A stretch of DNA of 51,855 nucleotides, taken from the NCBI GenBank assembly GCA_016790515.1, contig JAEUOY010000011.1, positions 1-51,855 of the forward strand, given 5' to 3'. Shown here one piece after another: positions 34,839-42,489 of this stretch. Numbering within the stretch: the first letter of the stretch is position 1; each line of letters opens with the position of its first letter. The notes below the pieces were generated by a model. The model was not told the DNA's origin, made no database searches, and was given only the letters and a program-made list of their open reading frames with translations. The translations under genes were made by a program, and so were the position numbers. The stretch comes from Burkholderiaceae bacterium. Its GTDB lineage: Bacteria; Pseudomonadota; Gammaproteobacteria; Burkholderiales; Burkholderiaceae_C.

Positions 34839-36737
34839 ATGAACCGATACCCCGAATTCCACCGCCGTTCGATCGAGGATCGCGACGGCTTCTGGCGCGA
34901 GCAGGCCGCGCTGATCGACTGGCAGACGCCGTTCGGCGCCGTCAGCCAGTACGACCGGCCGCCGTTCGCGAAGTGGTTCGTCGGCGGCCGCACCAACCTG
35001 TGCCACAACGCGGTCGATCGTCACCTGAAGGACCGCGCCGACCAGCCGGCGCTGATCTGGGTGTCGACCGAGGTCGACCGGGAGGTCGTCTACAGCTTCC
35101 GCCAGTTGCACGACGAAGTGCAGCGCATGGCGGCGGTGCTGCTGTCGCTGGGTGTCGGGCAGGGCGACCGGGTGCTGGTCTACATGCCGATGACCGCCGA
35201 GGCGGCGTTCGCGATGCTGGCCTGCGCGCGCATCGGCGCGATCCATTCGGTGGTCTTCGGCGGCTTCGCCAGCCACAGCCTGGCCAGCCGCATCGACGAC
35301 GCGGCGCCGACGGTGATCGTCAGCACCGACGCCGGCAGCCGCGGCGGCAAGGTGGTGCCGTACAAGCCGCTGCTCGACGAAGCGATCCGCCTGGCGACGC
35401 ACAAGCCGGCCAAGGTGCTGATGGTCGACCGCGGCCTGGCGGCCTTCGACCGCGTCGCCGGCCGCGACGTCGACTACGCCGCGCTGCGCGAGCAGCACAA
35501 GGACGCGGTCGTGCCCTGCGTCTGGCTGGAGTCGAACGAACCCAGCTACACGCTATACACCTCGGGCACCACCGGCAAGCCCAAGGGCGTGCAGCGCGAC
35601 ACCGGCGGCTACGCGGTGGCGCTGGCGGCGTCGATGAAGCACATCTTCCAGGGCCGGCCCGGCGAGACCTATTTCTCGACCAGCGACATCGGCTGGGTCG
35701 TCGGCCACAGCTACATCATCTACGGGCCGCTGATCGCCGGCATGGCGACGATCATGTACGAGGGCCTGCCGACCCGGCCCGACGGCGGCGTCTGGTGGAG
35801 CCTGGTCGAGAAGTACAAGGTCACGGTGATGTTCTCGGCACCCACCGCGGTGCGGGTGCTGAAGAAGCAGGACCCGGCGCTGATGGCGAGACACGACCTG
35901 TCGAGCCTGCGCGCGCTGTTCCTCGCCGGCGAGCCGCTGGACGAGACCACCGGCAAGTGGATCGCCGAGTCGCTGGGCAAGCCGATCATCGACAACTACT
36001 GGCAGACCGAGACCGGCTGGCCGATCCTGACGATCGCCAACGGCGTCGAGCAGGCGCCGTCGAAGTTCGGCTCGCCGGGCGTGCCGATGTACGGCTACGA
36101 CGTCAAGCTGATCGACGAGGCCACCGGCGAGGTGCTGACCGGCCATCACCAGAAGGGCGTGGTCGCGGTCGAGGGGCCGCTGCCGCCGGGCTGCATGCAG
36201 ACCGTCTGGCGCGACGACGATCGCTTCGTCAAGACCTACTGGACCAGCATCCCCGGCAAGATGGTCTACAGCACCTTCGACTGGGGTATCCGCGACGAGG
36301 ACGGCTACTTCTTCATCCTGGGCCGCACCGACGACGTGATCAACGTCGCCGGCCACCGGCTGGGCACGCGCGAGATCGAGGAGAGCATCTCCAGCCATCC
36401 CAACGTGGCCGAGGTCGCGGTGGTCGGTGTCGCCGACAACCTGAAGGGCCAGGTGGCGATGGCCTTCGCGGTGCTGAAGGATCCGTCGCTGGCGGCCACG
36501 CCGGCCGATGCGCTGAAGCTCGAGGGCGAGATCATGAAGGTCGTCGACTCGCAGCTCGGCGCGGTGGCGCGGCCCGCGCGCGTTCGCTTCGTCTCGGTGC
36601 TGCCGAAGACGCGTTCGGGCAAGCTGCTGCGCCGCGCGATCCAGGCGGTTTGCGAGGCGCGCGACCCCGGCGACCTGACGACGATCGAGGACCCGACGGC
36701 GCTCGCCCAGATCAAGGACCTGGTCGGAGCGGCCTGA
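34839..36737 (+). CDS. prpE: propionyl-CoA synthetase (acyl-adenylate ligase)
   Basis: Activates propionate (or another short-chain acid) to its CoA thioester via an acyl-adenylate. The 632-residue protein starts behind AGGAGA and opens MNRYPEFHRRSIEDRDGFW, typical of PrpE. The adenylation motifs are YTLYTSGTTGKPKGVQRDTG (P-loop), NYWQTETGWP, FDWGIRDEDGYFFILGRTDD and the C-terminal acetylation-site motif TRSGKLLRR (catalytic Lys). The combination of PFAKWFVGG and the KGVQRDTGGY segment favours PrpE over acetyl-CoA synthetase. No other methylcitrate-cycle gene is nearby. A GC-rich hairpin lies after its stop. Confidence 0.93.
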   Translation: MNRYPEFHRRSIEDRDGFWREQAALIDWQTPFGAVSQYDRPPFAKWFVGGRTNLCHNAVDRHLKDRADQPALIWVSTEVDREVVYSFRQLHDEVQRMAAVLLSLGVGQGDRVLVYMPMTAEAAFAMLACARIGAIHSVVFGGFASHSLASRIDDAAPTVIVSTDAGSRGGKVVPYKPLLDEAIRLATHKPAKVLMVDRGLAAFDRVAGRDVDYAALREQHKDAVVPCVWLESNEPSYTLYTSGTTGKPKGVQRDTGGYAVALAASMKHIFQGRPGETYFSTSDIGWVVGHSYIIYGPLIAGMATIMYEGLPTRPDGGVWWSLVEKYKVTVMFSAPTAVRVLKKQDPALMARHDLSSLRALFLAGEPLDETTGKWIAESLGKPIIDNYWQTETGWPILTIANGVEQAPSKFGSPGVPMYGYDVKLIDEATGEVLTGHHQKGVVAVEGPLPPGCMQTVWRDDDRFVKTYWTSIPGKMVYSTFDWGIRDEDGYFFILGRTDDVINVAGHRLGTREIEESISSHPNVAEVAVVGVADNLKGQVAMAFAVLKDPSLAATPADALKLEGEIMKVVDSQLGAVARPARVRFVSVLPKTRSGKLLRRAIQAVCEARDPGDLTTIEDPTALAQIKDLVGAA

Positions 36738-36755
36738 CGGACCCACGATCAGGCA

Positions 36756-36788
36756 GAGGCCGCCCTGCCCGCTCGGGGCGGCGGCCTC
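36756..36788. terminator. hairpin between convergent prpE and phoH genes
   Basis: A 9-bp perfect stem, GAGGCCGCC (36756-36764) and GGCGGCCTC (36780-36788), with a 15-base loop that can partly pair. No T-run on either strand. Its position between two converging stops makes a bidirectional terminator likely. Confidence 0.55.
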
Positions 36789-36806
36789 GTCCCAACCCCG
36801 CAGCGG

Positions 36807-38561
36807 CTACAGCACCTCGGACGCGAAATCGGCCAGCCGCGAGCGTTCGCCGCGTGCCAGCATCACGTGGCCCGAGTGCGGCCAGCCCTTGAAGCGGTCG
36901 ACCGCGTAGGTCAGCCCCGAACTGCCCTCGGTCAGGTAGGGCGTGTCGATCTGCGCCAGGTTGCCCAGGCAGACGATCTTGGTGCCCGGCCCGGCGCGGG
37001 TGATCAGCGTCTTCATCTGCTTGGGCGTCAGGTTCTGCGCCTCGTCGATCAGCACGAACTTGTTCAGGAACGTGCGGCCGCGCATGAAGTTCAGGCTCTT
37101 GATCTTGATCTTGCTGCGCACCAGGTCCTGCGTCGCGGCGCGGCCCCATTCGCCGGCCGAGCCGTCGCCCTTGGCCAGCACCTCGAGGTTATCGTCGAGC
37201 GCGCCCATCCAGGGGCCCATCTTCTCTTCCTCGGTGCCGGGCAGGAAGCCGATGTCCTCACCGACCGGCACCGTCACGCGGGTGACGATGATCTCGGTGT
37301 AGCGGCGGTCGTCGAGCACCTGCGACAGCCCGGCGGCCAGCGTCATCAGCGTCTTGCCGGTGCCGGCGGTGCCGGTCAGGCTGACGAAATCGCACTCGGG
37401 ATCCATCAGCAGGTTCAGCGCGAAGTTCTGCTCGCGGTTGCGGGCGCACACCCCCCAGACGGCGTTCTTCGCGTGGGTGAAGTCCTTCAGCGTCTTCAGC
37501 ACCGCGGTCTTGCCGGTGATCTCGGTGACGCGGGCATACAGCGGCGCGGCGCCGGGCTGCTCGAGGTAGACGAACTGGTTGACCATCAGCACCGGCACCA
37601 TCGGCCCGGTGATGCGGTAGAAGGTCTGGCCACCCTGCTGCCAGCTCTCCATCGTCTTGCCGTGCTGCTCCCAGAAGTCCGACGGCAGCGCCAGCACGCC
37701 GGTGTAGAGCAGGTCACCGTCCTCCAGCACCTTGTCGTTGAAGTAGTCTTCGGCGGCCAGACCCAGCGCGCGAGCCTTGACGCGCATGTTGATGTCCTTG
37801 GACACCAGCACGACCTCGCGGCCGCTGCCCTTGATCGCTTCGGTCTCGCGCAGGCTCTTGACGACGCCGAGGATCTGGTTGTCGGCCTTGCCCTGCGGGA
37901 GACCGGCGGGCAGTTGCACGTCCAGCAGCATGGTCTGAAAGTACAGCTTGCCGCCGGCGTCCTTGTGGCCGGACTTGGCCAGCGCGATGCCGTCCTTCGG
38001 GTCCAGGCTGCCGGCGGTGGCCAGCGCGTCGAGTTCCCGGCTGACCTGGCGTGCGTTGCGCGCGACCTCGCTCATGCCCTTCTTGTGGCCGTCGAGTTCC
38101 TCCAGCGTGATCATCGGCAGGAAGACGTCGTGTTCCTCGAAGCGGAACAGGCTCATCGGGTCGTGCATCAGCACGTTGGTGTCGAGCACGAACAGCTTGG
38201 CCGGCCCGGTGCCGCGCGGCGAGCGCACGCGCGACTTCGGCGCCGCCTGCGGCTGCGCGGCAGGCGGCGCAGCCAGCGAGACCTGCTTGCCGGGCAACCC
38301 CGGCGAGCGGCCGCGCAGCGCCGCGGCGGGGGCCGACGCCGGCGTTGCGACGGCCGGTGCCGCCGACCTGGCCGGGCTGCGTGCCGACTGCTTGGGTGCC
38401 GCCACGGCCGCGCCGCCATCGAACAGTTCGAGCGGCGTGCTGGCGCTGGTTTCGGCCCGGCCCTTGCCGCTCGACCGCCCGGCCCGCGGCGCGGCCTGGG
38501 CCTCGAAGTCGGCGGCGGACAGCATCGCGGCTTTGGTGGCAGGCGGCTTGGGCAGTGGCAT
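36807..38561 (-). CDS. PIN-PhoH family ATPase/ribonuclease (PhoH2-like)
   Basis: A fusion of an N-terminal PIN nuclease domain and a C-terminal PhoH ATPase domain, the architecture called PhoH2. In studied cases it has RNA helicase and RNase activity. Residues 1-120 are an unusual Ala/Pro/Arg-rich, probably disordered region. The PIN domain begins at KLFVLDTNVLMHDP (Asp127), with TLEELDGHKKG and VSKDINMRVKARALG completing the acidic site. The PhoH domain has Walker A TGTAGTGKT, VTVPVGEDIGFLPGTEEEKM and Walker B FVLIDEAQN. Length is 584 residues. The ATG at 38561 is chosen over an upstream start at 38696 because a transcription terminator lies between. No antitoxin-like partner gene is visible. 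Confidence 0.92.
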   Translation of the reverse strand: MPLPKPPATKAAMLSAADFEAQAAPRAGRSSGKGRAETSASTPLELFDGGAAVAAPKQSARSPARSAAPAVATPASAPAAALRGRSPGLPGKQVSLAAPPAAQPQAAPKSRVRSPRGTGPAKLFVLDTNVLMHDPMSLFRFEEHDVFLPMITLEELDGHKKGMSEVARNARQVSRELDALATAGSLDPKDGIALAKSGHKDAGGKLYFQTMLLDVQLPAGLPQGKADNQILGVVKSLRETEAIKGSGREVVLVSKDINMRVKARALGLAAEDYFNDKVLEDGDLLYTGVLALPSDFWEQHGKTMESWQQGGQTFYRITGPMVPVLMVNQFVYLEQPGAAPLYARVTEITGKTAVLKTLKDFTHAKNAVWGVCARNREQNFALNLLMDPECDFVSLTGTAGTGKTLMTLAAGLSQVLDDRRYTEIIVTRVTVPVGEDIGFLPGTEEEKMGPWMGALDDNLEVLAKGDGSAGEWGRAATQDLVRSKIKIKSLNFMRGRTFLNKFVLIDEAQNLTPKQMKTLITRAGPGTKIVCLGNLAQIDTPYLTEGSSGLTYAVDRFKGWPHSGHVMLARGERSRLADFASEVL

Positions 38562-38598
38562 GGGGCGTGTCGGCTCAGCGGGGAGCGCAGCGGGCAAC

Positions 38599-38628
38599 AA
38601 AAAAGCCGCACAGGCGACTGTGCGGCTT
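38599..38628 (-). terminator. intrinsic terminator of the peroxiredoxin gene
   Basis: On the minus strand a 10-bp stem, AAGCCGCACA and TGTGCGGCTT (38603-38612 paired with 38619-38628), has a 6-base loop and is followed by a T-run (A-run 38599-38604 on the plus strand). It is about 100 bases past the bcp stop and upstream of the PIN-PhoH gene, so that gene needs its own promoter. Confidence 0.92.
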
Positions 38629-38727
38629 CGGCGATCGAGGCGTGTTCGTCGGGTGAACCACCGGCATGCGCCGATTATGCACAAGCCCTGTGGCACGACG
38701 GTGACCGTCGCGTGACGCGCCGGCGGC

Positions 38728-39204
38728 TCAGGCGGCCTTCTTCAGGTCCTTCACCGCCTTCAGCACTTCGTCGACATGGCCGGCCACCTTGATGCCGCGC
38801 CACTCGGCGCGCAGCACGCCGTTGGCGTCGATCAGGAAGGTGCTGCGCTCGATGCCCTTGACCTTCTTGCCGTACATGATCTTGTTCTTGACCACGCCGA
38901 ACATGTGGCAGAGCTTCTCTTCGGTGTCGGCGATCAGTTCGAACGGCAGTTCGAGGTTCTGGCGGAACTTCTCGTGCGAGGCCATGTTGTCGCGCGACAC
39001 GCCGAACAACACCGCGCCGGCCTTGACGAAGTCCTTGTACTTGTCGCGGAATTGCATCGCCTCGGTGGTGCAGCCCGGTGTATGGTCCTTGGGGTAGAAG
39101 TACAGCACCACCGCGTGGCCGCTGAAGGCCTGCGGGGTGAACTTCACGCCGCTGGTGGCGAGGGCTTCGAACTCGGGCAGGTTTTTGTTGAGCACAGGCG
39201 TCAT
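38728..39204 (-). CDS. bcp: thioredoxin-dependent peroxiredoxin, BCP/PrxQ type
   Basis: Reduces hydrogen peroxide and organic hydroperoxides in the cytoplasm. The 158-residue protein has the peroxidatic cysteine in KDHTPGCTTEAMQFRD (Cys45) and the Arg-containing GVSRDN segment. The resolving cysteine that E. coli BCP has five residues later is Met50 here. The only other cysteine is Cys99 (EEKLCHMFG), so the enzyme works either as a 1-Cys form or with Cys99 as resolver. An AT-rich region with a minus-strand TATAAT lies about 125 bases upstream. A strong terminator follows. Confidence 0.95.
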   Translation of the reverse strand: MTPVLNKNLPEFEALATSGVKFTPQAFSGHAVVLYFYPKDHTPGCTTEAMQFRDKYKDFVKAGAVLFGVSRDNMASHEKFRQNLELPFELIADTEEKLCHMFGVVKNKIMYGKKVKGIERSTFLIDANGVLRAEWRGIKVAGHVDEVLKAVKDLKKAA

Positions 39205-39240
39205 GGGCGGGCCAATTCGAAAGGTCGCGGAAGTCGTCGG

Positions 39241-39268
39241 GCGTCGTTCGTCGGGCGTCGTTCGTCGG
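39241..39268. repeat. 14-bp tandem repeat upstream of bcp
   Basis: Two exact copies of GCGTCGTTCGTCGG (39241-39254 and 39255-39268), with a partial copy GTCGTCGG just before. They lie in the leader between the bcp start (39204) and the candidate -10 box (39327-39332). Short repeats of this kind are variable; a regulatory role is possible but not shown. Confidence 0.8.
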
Positions 39269-39326
39269 GCAAAGTCCGGGCGGTCGGGCGTTCTCGCTGG
39301 GCAGACCCCGCGCGGCTCAACCGCTG

Positions 39327-39332
39327 ATTATA
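39327..39332 (-). promoter_or_regulatory. candidate -10 box (TATAAT) for bcp
   Basis: A perfect minus-strand TATAAT lies in an AT-rich island between the Mth938-domain gene and bcp. No convincing -35 hexamer is found at 16-18 bases. The implied leader of about 115 bases contains the 14-bp repeats. Confidence 0.4.
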
Positions 39333-39389
39333 AAGTTAAGGCTGGTTCCTGCCGGCTGCCGCTGCACTGGACGGCCGCTGGCGAGCCGC

Positions 39390-39770
39390 TCAAGCCGGGG
39401 GCGACAACAGCAGCGCGGCCACCGCCGAACGGCCTTCGCTGACCAGCACGTTGAAGGTGCGGCAGGCAGCGCCGGTGTCCATCGTCTCGACGCCGATGCG
39501 ACGCTCGATCAAGGCGCGCAGCAGCGCCGGGGCGACGAACTTCAACCGCGGCCCGCTGCCGAAGATCACCAGTTCGGGCTTCAGCGCCAGCACCGCCTCG
39601 AAGTGCCCGGCGGTCAGCTCCTCGGGCCGCGTGGCGGCCCAGCGCAGCACGCTGCCGGTCCACGGCACCATCAGGCTGTGGCCGAAGCGGGTGCTGCCGA
39701 CCCACAGTGCATCGGCATCGTGGCGGGTGATCACGTTGGTGCCGGCGAGGACGTCGGGTTGGAACTTCAC
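39390..39770 (-). CDS. Mth938-domain protein (DUF498)
   Basis: A 126-residue protein of the Mth938-like family, related to eukaryotic AAMDC and to NDUFAF3, a complex I assembly factor. The family signature is visible in GHSLMVPWTG, VIFGSGPRLKFV, IGVETMDTGAACRTFNVLVSE (quoted in part: TMDTGAACRTFNVL) and the closing VAALLLSPPA. The biochemical role in bacteria is not established. It precedes bcp on the minus strand with its own AT-rich promoter-like region (TATAAT at 39836-39841). It is divergent from alaA. Confidence 0.88.
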   Translation of the reverse strand: MKFQPDVLAGTNVITRHDADALWVGSTRFGHSLMVPWTGSVLRWAATRPEELTAGHFEAVLALKPELVIFGSGPRLKFVAPALLRALIERRIGVETMDTGAACRTFNVLVSEGRSAVAALLLSPPA

Positions 39771-39835
39771 GTGGCGAGACTCGGGTTCGCGTCGGGCGCA
39801 GGGCGTCGGGGCCTGGTGCTGCCCCGAAGGCTAAA

Positions 39836-39841
39836 ATTATA
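39836..39841 (-). promoter_or_regulatory. candidate -10 box in the Mth938/alaA divergent region
   Basis: A perfect minus-strand TATAAT about 65 bases upstream of the Mth938-domain gene. The overlapping plus-strand TAAAAT (39832-39837) could serve alaA. Neither has a clear -35 element. Confidence 0.35.
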
Positions 39842-39908
39842 GGTTTTGCGGCGCAGCAGGTCCTTGGCAGGGCGGTGGCGGCGCTGCGCTCGACCCGGGA
39901 GCCCCACC

Positions 39909-41138
39909 GTGCTGAAGTCCATCGCCAAGTCGGCCAAGCTGGCCAATGTCTGCTACGACATCCGCGGCCCGGTGCTCGACAAGGCGCGGCAGATGGAGGA
40001 CGAGGGACAGAAGATCATCAAGCTGAACATCGGCAACATCGCCGCGTTCGGGTTGGAGCCGCCCGACGAGATCGTGCAGGACATGATCCGCAACCTGCCG
40101 CACGCCGCCGGCTACACCGACAGCAAGGGTCTGTTCGCGCCGCGCAAGTCGGTCGTGCACTACAGCCAGGAGAAGCACATCGCCGGCGTCACGGTCGACG
40201 ATGTCTACCTGGGCAACGGCGCTTCGGAGCTGATCACGATGAGCATGAACGCGCTGCTCAACGCCGGCGACGAGATCCTGGTGCCGGCGCCCGACTACCC
40301 GCTGTGGACCGCCTCGGTGGCGCTGTCGGGCGGCACGCCGGTGCACTACCTGTGCGACGAGCAGGCCGACTGGACGCCCGACCTGGCCGACATCCGCCGC
40401 AAGATCACGCCCAGCACCCGCGGCATCGTGGTGATCAACCCGAACAACCCGACCGGCGCGCTCTACCCCGACAGCGTGCTGCGGGAGATCGTCGAGATCG
40501 CCCGTGCGCACCAGCTGATCGTCTTCGCCGACGAGATCTACGACAAGACGCTGTTCGACGGCAACACCCACACCAGCATCGCCTCGCTGGCCGACGACGT
40601 GCTGTTCATCACCTTCAACGGCCTGAGCAAGAACTACCGCTCCTGCGGCTACCGCGCCGGCTGGATGATCGTCTCGGGCGACAAGCGCCACGCCAGGGAC
40701 TACATCGAGGGCCTGAACATGCTGGCCTCGATGCGGCTGTGCGCCAACACGCCGGGGCAGCTGGCGATCCAGACCGCGCTGGGCGGCTACCAGAGCATCA
40801 AGGACCTGGTCGCGCCGGGCGGCCGCCTGTGCCGCCAGCGCGACCTGGCCTACGAGCTGCTGACGAAGATTCCCGGCGTCAGCGTCGTCAAGCCGAAGGC
40901 CGCGCTGTACATGTTCCCGCGGCTCGACCCCAAGCTGTACCCGATCGCCGACGACCAGGAGTTCGCCTACGAGCTCCTTGCCGAGGAGAAGGTGCTGATC
41001 GTGCAGGGCACAGGCTTCAACTGGATCGCGCCCGACCATTTCCGGCTGGTGTTCCTGCCCAATTCCGACGACCTGGCCGAGGCCGTCGGCCGCATCGAAC
41101 GCTTCCTGTCGCACTACCGCCGCCGCCATTCGCTGTGA
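39909..41138 (+). CDS. alaA: glutamate-pyruvate (alanine) aminotransferase AlaA
   Basis: PLP-dependent transaminase that makes alanine from pyruvate and glutamate. The 409-residue protein follows E. coli AlaA (YfbQ) closely: NVCYDIRGPVLDKARQME, AGYTDSKGLFAPRKSV, LVPAPDYPLWTASVALSGG, VVINPNNPTGALYP, FADEIYDKTLFDG, the PLP-lysine motif FNGLSKNYRSCGYRAGWM, and MLASMRLCANTPGQLAIQ. The substrate-loop sequence is NIGNIAAFG, where E. coli has NIGNPAPFG. It starts with GTG behind GGGAG; an upstream in-frame start at 39846 is less likely. In Burkholderiales this gene commonly precedes hom-thrC, as here. Confidence 0.94.
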   Translation: MLKSIAKSAKLANVCYDIRGPVLDKARQMEDEGQKIIKLNIGNIAAFGLEPPDEIVQDMIRNLPHAAGYTDSKGLFAPRKSVVHYSQEKHIAGVTVDDVYLGNGASELITMSMNALLNAGDEILVPAPDYPLWTASVALSGGTPVHYLCDEQADWTPDLADIRRKITPSTRGIVVINPNNPTGALYPDSVLREIVEIARAHQLIVFADEIYDKTLFDGNTHTSIASLADDVLFITFNGLSKNYRSCGYRAGWMIVSGDKRHARDYIEGLNMLASMRLCANTPGQLAIQTALGGYQSIKDLVAPGGRLCRQRDLAYELLTKIPGVSVVKPKAALYMFPRLDPKLYPIADDQEFAYELLAEEKVLIVQGTGFNWIAPDHFRLVFLPNSDDLAEAVGRIERFLSHYRRRHSL

Positions 41139-41170
41139 GCGCGCCGGCTTTGAACGAGGACCAGAACACC

Positions 41171-42487
41171 ATGAAACCCATCCAGGTCGGCCTGCTCGGC
41201 ATCGGCACCGTCGGCAGCGGCACCTACAAGGTGCTGACGCGCAACCAGGCCGAGATCCGGCGCCGCGCCGGCCGCGGCATCGAGATCACGATGGTCGCCG
41301 ACCTCGACACCGCACGCGCCAGGGCGATCGTCGGCGAGGGCGTGCAGGTCGTGGCCGACGGCCGCGCGGTGATCGCCAACCCCGACATCGACATCGTGAT
41401 CGAGCTGATCGGCGGCTACGGCATCGCCAAGGCGCTGGTGATGGAGGCGATTGCCGCCGGCAAGCACGTGGTCACCGCCAACAAGGCGCTGCTGGCGGTG
41501 CATGGCACCGAGATCTTCGCCGCGGCGCGCGACAAGGGCGTGATGGTCGGCTTCGAGGCCGCGGTGGCCGGCGGCATCCCGATCATCAAGGCGCTGCGCG
41601 AGGGCCTGACGGCCAACCGCATCGAGTGGATCGCCGGCATCATCAACGGCACCACCAACTTCATCCTCAGCGAGATGCGCGACAAGGGACTGGACTTCGG
41701 CGCGGCGCTGAAGGACGCCCAGGCGCTGGGCTATGCCGAGGCCGACCCGACCTTCGACATCGAGGGCATCGACGCGGCGCACAAGGCGACGATCATGAGC
41801 GCGATCGCCTTCGGCACGCCGGTGCAGTTCGACAAGGCGCATGTCGAGGGCATCACCCAGCTGCAGGCGGTCGACATCCGCTATGCCGAGCAGCTGGGCT
41901 ATCGCATCAAGCTGCTGGGCATCACCAAGCGGCGCGACGACGTCGCCGGCATCGAGCTGCGGGTGCACCCGACGCTGGTGCCGGCCAAGCGGCTGATCGC
42001 CAATGTCGAGGGCGCGATGAACGCGGTGGTGGTGCAGGGCGACGCGGTCGGCACCACGCTGTACTACGGCAAGGGCGCGGGCAGCGAGCCCACCGCCTCG
42101 GCGGTGGTCGCCGATCTGGTCGACATCACCCGCCTGCACACCGCCGACCCCGACCATCGGGTGCCGCACCTGGCGTTCCAGCCCGGCGCGGTGGCGGCCA
42201 CCCCGATCCTGCCGATAGCCCAGGTCATCACCTCGTTCTATCTACGCCTGCAGGTGGCCGACCAGACCGGGGTGCTGGCCCGCATCACGACGATCCTGGC
42301 CGAGCACGACATCTCGATCGACGCGGTGATCCAGCGCGAGAGCGCGGAGGGCGAGAAGCAGACCGATCTCATCATCCTGACCCACGACACGGTCGAAGGC
42401 CGCATGCGCGATGCGCTGGCGCTGATGCAGGCGCTGCCGACGGTGCTGGCGCCCATCGTCAACATCCGCAAGGAAGAACTGAGCTGA
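41171..42487 (+). CDS. hom: homoserine dehydrogenase
   Basis: Reduces L-aspartate 4-semialdehyde to homoserine for threonine and methionine synthesis. The 438-residue protein has the NAD(P)-binding motif GLLGIGTVGSGTYKVL, then TANKALLAVHG, FEAAVAGGIPIIKALREGL, IINGTTNFILSEMRDKG with ALGYAEADPTFDIEG, and the catalytic Lys region. A C-terminal ACT domain (about residues 355-435, LQVADQTGVLARITTILAEH) suggests feedback inhibition by threonine. The start at 41171 is separated from alaA by 32 bases. thrC starts two bases after its stop. Confidence 0.97.
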   Translation: MKPIQVGLLGIGTVGSGTYKVLTRNQAEIRRRAGRGIEITMVADLDTARARAIVGEGVQVVADGRAVIANPDIDIVIELIGGYGIAKALVMEAIAAGKHVVTANKALLAVHGTEIFAAARDKGVMVGFEAAVAGGIPIIKALREGLTANRIEWIAGIINGTTNFILSEMRDKGLDFGAALKDAQALGYAEADPTFDIEGIDAAHKATIMSAIAFGTPVQFDKAHVEGITQLQAVDIRYAEQLGYRIKLLGITKRRDDVAGIELRVHPTLVPAKRLIANVEGAMNAVVVQGDAVGTTLYYGKGAGSEPTASAVVADLVDITRLHTADPDHRVPHLAFQPGAVAATPILPIAQVITSFYLRLQVADQTGVLARITTILAEHDISIDAVIQRESAEGEKQTDLIILTHDTVEGRMRDALALMQALPTVLAPIVNIRKEELS

Positions 42488-42489
42488 CG

